A DNA stretch of 44,517 nt, from NCBI GenBank assembly GCA_948471205.1, contig CAOKRT010000001.1, positions 1-44,517 of the forward strand, read 5' to 3'. Positions 1-5,978 of the stretch are shown here, piece by piece. Position numbers and translations under genes: made by a program. The notes below the pieces were generated by a model that had not been told where the DNA came from, made no database searches, and saw nothing but the letters and a program-made list of their open reading frames with translations. The DNA is from an uncultured Oscillospiraceae bacterium (GTDB lineage: Bacteria > Bacillota > Clostridia > Oscillospirales > Acutalibacteraceae). Position 1 is the first letter of the stretch. Each line of letters opens with the position of its first letter.

Positions 1-5
1 TAGGC

Positions 6-49
6 GGCCCTTATAGGGCCTGTGCAAACCACCAGTTCAACTGGTGGTT
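6..49. repeat. Two consecutive hairpins at the window edge
   Basis: GGCCC-TTATA-GGGCC (6-20) is followed by the perfect inverted repeat AACCACCAGTT-C-AACTGGTGGTT (27-49). No coding frame in the first 140 bases explains them. Paired hairpins like these occur at IS200/IS605-type right ends and at gene-end terminators. There is no T-tract after the second stem, so a terminator is the weaker reading. The element or gene they would belong to lies outside the window. Confidence 0.35.
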
Positions 50-143
50 ATGATTACTTTTATGTAATACAAAACAGGAGAAAAAATTAATGAATTTATA
101 AATAATCAGTTGTTTGTGCTTTTTTAGCAGATATTCAAAAGGT

Positions 144-344
144 TCAATAAAATTTGTGCTCGTCTTCTTTATTATCTTTATCTTTGGGCAGTGCGTTTAA
201 AATCTTTTTTGCGTAATAGGGAACAGAAATACAGATTGAAGTAAGCAGACTCAATATAATGACATCTATAAATTCTATTTCATTAAAAATTGCGAATATG
301 TACCAAAGAATTCCTGTTGCAATAAATACAATTAAACTAAACAT
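144..344 (-). CDS. Small two-helix membrane protein, hypothetical
   Basis: The 66-residue product has two hydrophobic segments (about residues 2-20 and 26-44) and a charged, lysine/aspartate/glutamate-rich tail. The start is well supported: AGGAGG lies about 6 bases upstream of the ATG at 344. I recognise no family. It is the last gene of a leftward run of small membrane-protein genes that begins at 1981. That position suggests it is co-transcribed with the secreted protein of that run and acts in the membrane, but no function can be assigned. Confidence 0.6.
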   Translation of the reverse strand: MFSLIVFIATGILWYIFAIFNEIEFIDVIILSLLTSICISVPYYAKKILNALPKDKDNKEDEHKFY

Positions 345-371
345 ATCTTACCTCCTATTCGTAATTTTCTG

Positions 372-530
372 TTACTTAATATATAAGTATAAAACTATTA
401 TTACTAAAAGCAGAAAAATAATCCATCCGCCAATGCGGCAAAGCTTTCTTTGCAGTGCAATACTTTCTTTCAAAAGTTCGGTAACGGTTTCTTTTTTTTC
501 GGATACTTCTAATTCATTGTTGTTGTTCAT
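372..530 (-). CDS. 52-residue single-pass membrane protein, hypothetical
   Basis: This small gene reads from ATG at 530 to TAA at 372 and has a strong AGGAGG ribosome binding site. The N-terminal 30 residues are polar and charged (starting MNNNNELEVSEKKE), with a helix-like stretch ending in KLCRIGG. One transmembrane helix follows (about residues 36-50). The topology resembles small tail-anchored, holin-like or immunity-type proteins, but there is no recognisable family. It lies 28 bases upstream of the next small membrane-protein gene and 27 bases downstream of the 91-residue one, consistent with one leftward operon. Confidence 0.6.
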   Translation of the reverse strand: MNNNNELEVSEKKETVTELLKESIALQRKLCRIGGWIIFLLLVIIVLYLYIK

Positions 531-557
531 AATCTGCCTCCTGAGCCGTTAAATGAA

Positions 558-833
558 TTAATCCTTTTTGTTTTTGCAGTCTTCTGATTCCTTTGTTCCA
601 AAATAATCGTTTATTTCTTCCGTATTCATAAAATCAGAATCATTCGTTTTATCCTTTACAAATAATCCGGCAACACATAATACTAATCCTATAAGAGGAG
701 AGTATGCCCCAAATGCTGCGATTATTCCTTCAATTATGCTTTGATCAATATCCATAAACCTTTCTGCATATGGGAAAAAGGTAATAAGAGCAATTCCTAA
801 TAATAAAAGCTTTATTCCAAAATGTTTTTTCAT
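558..833 (-). CDS. 91-residue two-helix membrane protein (paralogue of 2574-2867)
   Basis: The protein starts MKKHFGIKLLLLGIALITFF and has two hydrophobic helices (about residues 8-22 and 36-58). Its acidic C-terminus contains NTEEINDYFGTK. The protein encoded at 2574-2867 has the same plan: MKK-x3-IKLLL-x-GIALI-x-FFPYA near the start, then a second helix and the matching tail motif SIEELNEHFGIQK. They are clearly diverged duplicates. The ribosome binding site is weak (AAAGGAT). Function is unknown; the position behind a secreted protein suggests a partner, immunity or export accessory role, which is inference. Confidence 0.6.
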   Translation of the reverse strand: MKKHFGIKLLLLGIALITFFPYAERFMDIDQSIIEGIIAAFGAYSPLIGLVLCVAGLFVKDKTNDSDFMNTEEINDYFGTKESEDCKNKKD

Positions 834-866
834 CCTTTATGTATGAATTATAATTGGTTTAATATT

Positions 867-1034
867 TTATTTCTCATTGTTTACATATACAACAAAAAGC
901 AGTATTACACCTAACATTCCTGCCTGAAAGGCATCCTGCCAGTCATATGTTCCGATTAGCAATGATATGCCTCCGAAAAACAGGAATGCGCCTATTGCAA
1001 TAATGGTTCTCCATAATGTTCCCAAATCGTTCAT
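867..1034 (-). CDS. 55-residue membrane protein, coupled to the secreted protein gene
   Basis: The ATG at 1034 shares its A with the TAA stop of the upstream gene (TAATG), the classic arrangement for translational coupling, and the frame runs to TAA at 867. The product starts MNDLGTLWRTIIAIGAFLFF and has two short hydrophobic segments (about 10-27 and 39-50) separated by a polar TYDWQDA loop. It has no separate ribosome binding site of note, so it is probably translated by ribosomes finishing the 315-residue secreted protein. That implies roughly matched synthesis and possibly a physical partnership. No family was recognised. Confidence 0.6.
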   Translation of the reverse strand: MNDLGTLWRTIIAIGAFLFFGGISLLIGTYDWQDAFQAGMLGVILLFVVYVNNEK

Positions 1035-1981
1035 TACGATACATTCCCTTCATAAATATAATCTTTGCTTATGGTTAAATTTGAATAATACCATCCAGTG
1101 TTATGCTGTTCGTCGGCTCCCATTTTAAAATTAATTCCAATATTCGGACCTTTAATTGATACTGAAAAAGAAGGTGCAATTGTGATAACAGTATGAGCAT
1201 AAACAGCATCTACAAATAACCGGCAATTTGTATCCCTGTTAGTTACTCTGAATTTTCCAGAACCGTTATAACACATATGAGTTACTATCCCGTCTGCTCC
1301 TTTCATACCTACAGGGAATTTTGCAGATACATTGGGACCGCCTTTGCTACCATCGTATTTCCATTCAACTGATTCTGTTACAATTTTTCCGGATAACAGT
1401 GTTGTTAAATTAGCCGTAAATTTGTAGCTGTTTACTTTTTTATAAATATATTCAGATGAATTATCAGAATGAAAAGCAATTGCTACAGTGTCATTAAAAA
1501 GCATCATTGGGATTCTTGACCAAGAAAACTTATATTCAAAATCAACATATCGCACATTTTGACCGGCTTCAGTTATTATTCCTTTTTGGCTTATTCTTAT
1601 AGAGGATGTTAATGTTGACCGGGATATTGATTTCATAATATTTTCGGGGATTTTATCCAGTTTTGCTGCCTCTCGTAATTCCTTTATTTCATTATCTGAA
1701 TACCTATATAATTTCAGTATTTCATCAGTAAGTTTTGCTCTATTCTTTATTTCTTTTTCATAATTAAAATCCCGTATATATTTTATATCATCATCTGCCA
1801 TTCCTGTTGCTTTTAATTGTTCATCCGATTTTGAAATGAGAGAAATATAATTGTCATATTCATTAATAACATTTATTTTTTCAAAATCTTTATTTGTTTC
1901 ATTAGCAAATGCAGGAATAGGAGATAGACATAGCAAAATAATTACAAGAATAATTGATAAAATTTTTTGCGTTTTTTTCAT
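1034..1981 (-). CDS. Secreted protein of unknown function, 315 aa
   Basis: A typical Sec signal peptide (MKKTQK, hydrophobic core, AFA-NET cleavage site near residue 27) is followed by a charged helical region (about 30-115). That region contains weakly repeated units with the pattern L-x-G/Y-x-x-D-x-x-I. A beta-rich C-terminal half (about 125-315) has few cysteines and many aromatic and threonine/serine residues. There is no lipobox and no LPXTG anchor, so it is probably released. AAAGGAAA precedes the start. It heads a leftward run with four small membrane-protein genes. A secreted effector or antimicrobial protein with membrane partners is possible, but no homologous family was recognised. 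Confidence 0.6.
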   Translation of the reverse strand: MKKTQKILSIILVIILLCLSPIPAFANETNKDFEKINVINEYDNYISLISKSDEQLKATGMADDDIKYIRDFNYEKEIKNRAKLTDEILKLYRYSDNEIKELREAAKLDKIPENIMKSISRSTLTSSIRISQKGIITEAGQNVRYVDFEYKFSWSRIPMMLFNDTVAIAFHSDNSSEYIYKKVNSYKFTANLTTLLSGKIVTESVEWKYDGSKGGPNVSAKFPVGMKGADGIVTHMCYNGSGKFRVTNRDTNCRLFVDAVYAHTVITIAPSFSVSIKGPNIGINFKMGADEQHNTGWYYSNLTISKDYIYEGNVS

Positions 1982-2036
1982 AATGTTATATTTCCTTTCA
2001 AAATTAATTTAATATTTTAAGTTAAGAAAGTAAATA

Positions 2037-2104
2037 AACCATCGGACTCTCCTCCAATTTGGCAAATTCGGGTATTTTATCTCTATTCTTCAATAGCATA
2101 AAAT
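2037..2104 (-). repeat. Leader repeat, copy 1
   Basis: This stretch aligns without gaps to 3739-3806, with 53 of 68 positions identical by hand count. Read leftward, both copies carry TATTG, GAATAGAGAT, TACCC, then a GGAGG-like ribosome binding site and ATGGTT. In this copy the ATG opens only a six-residue frame. It sits about 55 bases upstream of the 315-residue secreted protein gene. A duplicated promoter/leader is the simplest reading. Confidence 0.6.
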
Positions 2105-2146
2105 GCTTTCTGTATTTTTTGAATACAGGGAAACTGAATGTTATAT

Positions 2147-2590
2147 TTATGCTTTGCTTATGTTTCCTTTTCGTTTTTTTGCAAGAAAATTACCTATAAG
2201 AATCAAAAGCACAGGTGCAATCACAGATAAAATGTAATCCGGCAGGCGTTTTGCAAAGCTGTAATCATAGCCGAATAATAACGCCTGCATCGGATGAAGT
2301 GTGGAAACCATAATGTTCCCCAGTGATGCAAAGCCGTTCAGCTTAATTTCCGTTAAATGAAAAAGGAGCGGGCAGAGAATGAATTGTGCTTCCAATAGAA
2401 TCAAACCGAAACGCAGTTTCTTTATTGGTACAAAACAGCCTGCAAGAATGAACATGAATATAAACAGCAGATAAAAGGTGATTACTCCTGCTGTTAAGCC
2501 GAATCCGAAAAACTCAAATATTAAAGCATAAACAGCAAAACAGAAATAATATATTAAGAGCGGAAATAGAGTTTTACATATCATTTTCAT
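2147..2590 (-). CDS. Four-helix membrane protein, hypothetical
   Basis: The 147-residue product is very hydrophobic, with four predicted helices (about 7-27, 35-54, 62-78 and 120-137) and a basic C-terminal end (AKKRKG). Its start overlaps the stop of the preceding gene by 17 bases (ATG at 2590, with an alternative in-frame ATG at 2584), so translational coupling is likely. It is the last gene of the upper leftward group (anchored protein, two-helix protein, this protein). I do not recognise the family; the polytopic fold would suit a permease-like or immunity-like role, but nothing in it is diagnostic. Confidence 0.55.
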   Translation of the reverse strand: MKMICKTLFPLLIYYFCFAVYALIFEFFGFGLTAGVITFYLLFIFMFILAGCFVPIKKLRFGLILLEAQFILCPLLFHLTEIKLNGFASLGNIMVSTLHPMQALLFGYDYSFAKRLPDYILSVIAPVLLILIGNFLAKKRKGNISKA

Positions 2591-2867
2591 ACGATTTAAT
2601 CCTGTTTGTTTTCCTTATCTTCTGAATTCCAAAATGTTCATTCAATTCTTCAATGCTTTTAAAATTTGGTTTGCTTTTCTTATTTTTCATAAATAATCCC
2701 ACAATGCAGAATATGAATCCGATTATAGGTGAAAACAAACCTATTGCAATAAATATGCTTGAGAAAAAATCGGGTTCTCCGTTTTCCATTAAGCACCATG
2801 CGTAAGGAAAAAATGCAATCAGTGCAATTCCAAACAGCAATAATTTTATATCAATATATTTTTTCAT
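2574..2867 (-). CDS. 97-residue two-helix membrane protein (paralogue of 558-833)
   Basis: The start at 2867 (MKKYIDIKLLLFGIALIAFF) was chosen because it aligns with the start of the paralogue at 833. An ATG-led extension to 2891 is possible, but neither start has a clear ribosome binding site. Two hydrophobic helices (about 8-22 and 37-60) are followed by a basic and polar tail containing SIEELNEHFG, matching TEEINDYFG of the paralogue. The two copies occupy equivalent places in the two leftward gene groups, which supports duplication of a small module rather than chance similarity. Function is unknown. Confidence 0.6.
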   Translation of the reverse strand: MKKYIDIKLLLFGIALIAFFPYAWCLMENGEPDFFSSIFIAIGLFSPIIGFIFCIVGLFMKNKKSKPNFKSIEELNEHFGIQKIRKTNRIKSYENDM

Positions 2868-2932
2868 TTCATCATAACTCGTTTCAAGCATATAATAGGT
2901 TTTATGCTGTATTTTTTATTCCTGATAATATT

Positions 2933-3544
2933 TCAGCGTAGATTTTGAGAAGATACTATTTTTCCTTCTTCCCGTTGCTCACTATACAAAATGGTGTTGT
3001 TTTTATCCAGAAAATCTATTTTGGAAATCTTACTTTCTTCTGAATTATATTGAAGAAATACTATATTGTTTTCGCATTCTGCTTCTTTTTCCGTTGTTGT
3101 ATTGTTTTTATCAAGTAGTTCATATTTTATTTTAGAAATATTTGAATTATTATTCCAATGGTAAATAAGCAAACTATCATTATCATTTAATTTAAATGAT
3201 AATGAAGATACAGTATTGTCAGTGTCTATATTCTCAAATTTCACCTTATATCGTTCTGTTTGATTTATATTGTGATAATACATTTTTTTAAGTACAAATA
3301 ACGCATTTTTATTTTCATCATTATTCAATAAATAAAAAACATAACCGTTTTCATTTTCAAACGGAATTTCTTTAAATTGTCCTTCTTCAGCTTCACTCAT
3401 TGTTAAACAAACATCTTGTATTCTTTCTTCAGGAAAGGTCTCTAACTTGAAGAATTTATATAAATCAAAGGCAATAAAAGAAATAAGTATAACCATTATT
3501 ATTAGCGGAACAGATGTGAAAACCGCAATTTTTTTCTTTGACAT
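2933..3544 (-). CDS. Membrane-anchored extracytoplasmic protein, 203 aa
   Basis: An N-terminal uncleaved anchor (about residues 5-27, after MSKKK) is followed by a soluble, Asn/Asp/Glu-rich domain with predicted beta structure. A good AAGGAGGAG ribosome binding site precedes the ATG at 3544. There is no lipobox. The gene is the first of the leftward group driven from the divergent region shared with the PadR gene. Asparagine-rich stretches (such as HWNNNSN) and low complexity suggest rapid divergence. No family was recognised. Confidence 0.6.
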   Translation of the reverse strand: MSKKKIAVFTSVPLIIMVILISFIAFDLYKFFKLETFPEERIQDVCLTMSEAEEGQFKEIPFENENGYVFYLLNNDENKNALFVLKKMYYHNINQTERYKVKFENIDTDNTVSSLSFKLNDNDSLLIYHWNNNSNISKIKYELLDKNNTTTEKEAECENNIVFLQYNSEESKISKIDFLDKNNTILYSEQREEGKIVSSQNLR

Positions 3545-3565
3545 AACGAATGCTCCTCCTTAAAA

Positions 3566-3784
3566 TTAATGCTTTCCGACTTTTGCTTTCTTCTTCGGGA
3601 GAGATTGATAATGTAACCTCATGGGTTGTGCCGGCTCGAACGATATGTTTATTGCCATGAAATTTATTTGATTGGTATCTTTTGTAAAGGTTTTTGCAAA
3701 TGCTGTTATTGCTGTATTTGTTTTATATATCTTATATGAACCATCGTATTCCCCTCCGAATTGGTAAATTTGGGTAAACGATCT
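3566..3784 (-). other. Unassigned 72-codon open frame in the leader region
   Basis: On the minus strand a frame stays open from just after a TAG (3785-3787) to TAA (3566-3568). It reads protein-like (for example GGEYDGSYKIYK near its beginning and INFMAINISFEPAQPMRL later). It has no start codon near its beginning, and its first third overlaps the duplicated leader repeat. It may be the 3' remnant of a lost gene or simply an open stretch in a leader. It is not called as a functional gene. Confidence 0.25.
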
Positions 3785-3806
3785 CTATTCAACAATATCA
3801 TAAAAA
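3739..3806 (-). repeat. Leader repeat, copy 2
   Basis: This is the partner of 2037-2104 (gapless, 53 of 68 identical). It covers the -10 region of the leftward promoter at 3792-3820 and a GGAGGGG ribosome-binding-like site followed by ATGGTT, which opens a 12-residue leader frame before the anchored protein gene at 3544. Confidence 0.6.
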
Positions 3807-3820
3807 ATTTATTGTGTCAA
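3792..3820 (-). promoter_or_regulatory. Leftward promoter, TTGACA-17-TATTGT
   Basis: Read on the minus strand, TTGACA (3815-3820) and TATTGT (3792-3797) are 17 bases apart, a near-consensus vegetative promoter for the anchored-protein group. The -35 directly abuts the palindrome at 3821-3834, so a regulator bound there would be well placed to control it. Confidence 0.65.
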
Positions 3821-3834
3821 GGAAATATATTTCC
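3821..3834. promoter_or_regulatory. Candidate PadR operator palindrome
   Basis: GGAAATATATTTCC is a perfect 14-bp palindrome lying between the two divergent promoters, 11 bases from the rightward -35 and touching the leftward -35. PadR proteins commonly bind dyads in the promoter next to their own gene. Assigning this one to the adjacent PadR protein is inference. Confidence 0.45.
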
Positions 3835-3844
3835 ACAAAAAGTA

Positions 3845-3873
3845 TTTACAGAAAATATATTGTGTGGTAAAAT
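3845..3873 (+). promoter_or_regulatory. Rightward promoter, TTTACA-17-TAAAAT
   Basis: TTTACA (3845-3850) and TAAAAT (3868-3873) are separated by 17 bases. Transcription would start near 3880, giving a short leader before the PadR gene at 3905. Confidence 0.65.
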
Positions 3874-3904
3874 AATGCCGATAAATGAATAACGGTGGAA
3901 AATT

Positions 3905-4258
3905 ATGGGACAGAATCAAGATAATTTCAAGCGCGGAACAGCGGAAATGCTTGTATTGTACCTTCTTAGCAAGGAGGATTTATATGGATACCAGATAACA
4001 CATGCTTTTGCTGAAAAAAGCGACGGTGCTTACACTATGCTGGAAGGCTCGCTTTATCCTATTTTATATCGGCTTACCGAAAACGGGTATGTTTCCGATT
4101 ATGTTAAACAGGCGGGTTTACGCAGAACAAGAAGATATTATCATCTTGAAGATAAGGGCAGGGAATATTTTAAGGAAATTCTTGCCGATTATGATGCGGT
4201 AACGCAAAGCATAATTAAAATTCTTGACAGAGCAGCAGAGGACAGCACCCATGAATAA
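3905..4258 (+). CDS. PadR-family transcriptional regulator
   Basis: The 117-residue protein matches the short PadR class: a winged-helix DNA-binding domain with the family hallmarks YGYQIT (about residues 28-33), EGSLYPILYRLTENGYV (47-63) and RRYYHLEDKGREYF (77-90), then a C-terminal dimerisation helix. It would act as a cytoplasmic repressor, probably of its own gene and of the divergent group, since two promoters and a palindrome lie in the 360 bases upstream. It overlaps the beginning of the next gene, the usual arrangement for PadR genes paired with a HAAS-domain membrane protein. The ribosome binding site is weak (GGTGG). The family call is secure; the ligand is unknown. Confidence 0.92.
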   Translation: MGQNQDNFKRGTAEMLVLYLLSKEDLYGYQITHAFAEKSDGAYTMLEGSLYPILYRLTENGYVSDYVKQAGLRRTRRYYHLEDKGREYFKEILADYDAVTQSIIKILDRAAEDSTHE

Positions 4259-4263
4259 AAATT

Positions 4264-4662
4264 TTGAAGAAAGAAATTAATAAATATATCAGAGAAATAA
4301 ATTCAAATATTATTTGCGATTATAAAACAAGAAAAAAGTATATCGGCGATATAAAAGCTTCTGTTTATGATTACATAGAAGAAAACAATGTAACCGGTGC
4401 AGACGAGATTTATAAACATTTCGGAACGCCGCAGGAAATATCAAAAGCGTTTTTTGAAAATGCCGATATTAAGAAAATCAAGAAAAGAATGAATTTTACA
4501 CGGATTATATTAATTGGTGTAATAACCGTCATTCTTGTGTGGGCAGTTGCGGTAACAATTGACTTAATTGATTCATTAGGAAGTAATGAAGGATATAAAA
4601 TTGAATCTATTTCGGATGGATATGTAGATATAATTAATGATAGTCAAGGAGAAATTAAATGA
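4264..4662 (+). CDS. HAAS-domain-like membrane protein, start region possibly frameshifted
   Basis: The 132-residue frame begins at TTG 4264. Residues 1-65 form a helical domain (KYIREINSNI, YIGDIKASVYDYIEEN, IYKHFGTPQEISKAFF) of the HAAS/DUF1700 type that accompanies PadR regulators. One transmembrane helix follows (about 77-97), then a short outside tail. The expected start is the ATG at 4251, which overlaps the PadR stop and has a GAGGA site 8 bases upstream, but that frame ends after nine codons. Removing one T from the TTTT run at 4262-4265 would join them as MNKNLKKEINKYIREIN. Either TTG is used or there is a one-base slip. The protein probably couples an envelope signal to PadR, which is inference. 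Confidence 0.75.
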   Translation: MKKEINKYIREINSNIICDYKTRKKYIGDIKASVYDYIEENNVTGADEIYKHFGTPQEISKAFFENADIKKIKKRMNFTRIILIGVITVILVWAVAVTIDLIDSLGSNEGYKIESISDGYVDIINDSQGEIK

Positions 4663-5132
4663 AAAAAACAATAACGTCACTTTTAATAATGATATTAATT
4701 TTGTCTTTACCTTTTGTTGTATTTGCAAAGGAGTCAGAACAAATTATAGAAACTCAAAATGAAGTTGTTGAATGTTTTGAAGATGGAAGTTATATTGTTA
4801 CAGAAATTTTAGAGAATAAAATAAGTTTTAGAGCAACAGGTGTAACTAAAAGTAAAACTGTGAAATATTATAATAGTAATGACGAGTTGGAATGGTCGGT
4901 TTCGATATCTGGAACCTTTAATTATAACGGCAGTTCTGCATCGTGTACAAATGCAGTGGCATCATATAAGATTTATAACGACAGATGGAAAGTTACTGCC
5001 TCATCTGCTTCCAGAAGCGGTGCAACGGCACGAGGAGACTTTACGATAAAAAAATATTTTTTGGGTGTTCCTACAAAAACTGTAAATGAAATTGTGACTT
5101 TGACTTGCAGCAAAACAGGTGTCTTTTCATAA
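4659..5132 (+). CDS. Small secreted protein, DUF6147-like
   Basis: The 157-residue product carries a Sec signal peptide (MKKTITSLLIMILILSLPFVVFA, cleavage near residue 23). Its beta-rich domain contains the pattern ATGVTKSKTVKYYN, EWSVSISGTFNYNGSSASC and a C-terminal TLTC. I associate this pattern with a widespread family of small exported Clostridia proteins (DUF6147, from memory and unverified). Two cysteines could form a disulfide. The ATG overlaps the stop of the HAAS gene (ATGA), and AAGGAG precedes it, so the three genes PadR-HAAS-secreted protein form one operon. The biochemical role is unknown. Confidence 0.7.
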   Translation: MKKTITSLLIMILILSLPFVVFAKESEQIIETQNEVVECFEDGSYIVTEILENKISFRATGVTKSKTVKYYNSNDELEWSVSISGTFNYNGSSASCTNAVASYKIYNDRWKVTASSASRSGATARGDFTIKKYFLGVPTKTVNEIVTLTCSKTGVFS

Positions 5133-5140
5133 TAAAAAAA

Positions 5141-5172
5141 GCGGTGTGATGATTCACGCCGCTTTAATTTTT
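5141..5172 (+). terminator. Terminator after the PadR operon
   Basis: GCGGTGTGA (5141-5149) pairs with TCACGCCGC (5154-5162) with one G-U pair, followed by TTTAATTTTT. It ends the rightward operon and may also serve the leftward gene at 5224 because A-runs precede it. Confidence 0.8.
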
Positions 5173-5223
5173 ATATTGTATTAAAATAAACAAACAGGAT
5201 AAATGCAATAATAAGAAAGTATC

Positions 5224-5826
5224 TTATTTAATTTCCTCTCCGTTTTGCAGGAAGGCATAGCGTACTTTCATTACATCTGTATCTACGCCTTCATAATGTT
5301 CAAGATAATCAAGCATAGGGTCAATTTTATCAAAAACGGCAATCAGTTCAAGCGAATCTTCTTTTAAAAAGTTTTCTTCAACCGCATGATTGAGCATATC
5401 AATCAGTTTGTCATAATAACCGTATGCGTTGAAAACAACGATTGCTTTATTATGTCTTCCAAGCTGTTTTAATGTGAATACTTCAAAAAATTCTTCAAAT
5501 GTACCGATTCCGCCCGGTGCAATAATAAAGGCATCGGAATTGTCTTCCATAAATGTTTTACGTTCAGCCATGGTTTCGGTATGCTTGAATTCCGTGCAGT
5601 TGTCAAAAAGCAGATTATGAATTTTCATAAAGTGCGGAGCAACGCCGAGAATGTATCCGCCGTTGTCATATTCCCCGCGGGCGGATGCCCCCATAACACC
5701 GCAGGCGCCGCCGCCGTAAACTAGACCTATATTTCGCTTTGCCATTTCACAGCCGAGTTTGTACGTTATATCAATATATTTGTCTTCAATTATATCACTT
5801 GAAGCACCGAATACACAAATTTTCAT
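5224..5826 (-). CDS. LOG-family protein (TIGR00730), nucleoside 5'-monophosphate phosphoribohydrolase
   Basis: The 200-residue Rossmann-fold protein has the family motifs VYGGGACGVMGASARG (about 37-52) and PGGIGTFEEFFEVFT (about 104-118), whose PGGxGT and E residues form the nucleotide site of the Lonely Guy/YvdD family. These enzymes release the base from AMP-type nucleotides; the bacterial physiological role is mostly salvage or unknown. GAGGTGATT precedes the ATG at 5826. It is transcribed alone, leftward, divergent from the hexuronate operon. Assignment to the family is firm; the substrate is not determined. Confidence 0.88.
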   Translation of the reverse strand: MKICVFGASSDIIEDKYIDITYKLGCEMAKRNIGLVYGGGACGVMGASARGEYDNGGYILGVAPHFMKIHNLLFDNCTEFKHTETMAERKTFMEDNSDAFIIAPGGIGTFEEFFEVFTLKQLGRHNKAIVVFNAYGYYDKLIDMLNHAVEENFLKEDSLELIAVFDKIDPMLDYLEHYEGVDTDVMKVRYAFLQNGEEIK

Positions 5827-5919
5827 TTAATCACCTCATAATATTATTTGTATATAATTTTATTATATCAGCTAAAATATTAACATTCAATAAAATAATC
5901 ATTTTCTTATAACAGTTGC

Positions 5920-5948
5920 TTGAAATTGACAAAACAGAGTTATATAAT
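5920..5948 (+). promoter_or_regulatory. Promoter of the hexuronate operon
   Basis: TTGAAA (5920-5925) and TATAAT (5943-5948) are 17 bases apart. An overlapping TTGACA (5926-5931) could pair with TATATC further down. Transcription would start near 5955, ahead of the AAGGAG site for uxaC. Confidence 0.65.
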
Positions 5949-5978
5949 ATATCTGTAAAAATATAAGGAGTTTTCAGT

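Noticed and set aside
2100-2140. Stem CTGTATT/AATACAG near leader copy 1 as a terminator
   Set aside because: The stem is only 7 bp with no T-tract in either direction. It may be an operator, but this is unsupported.
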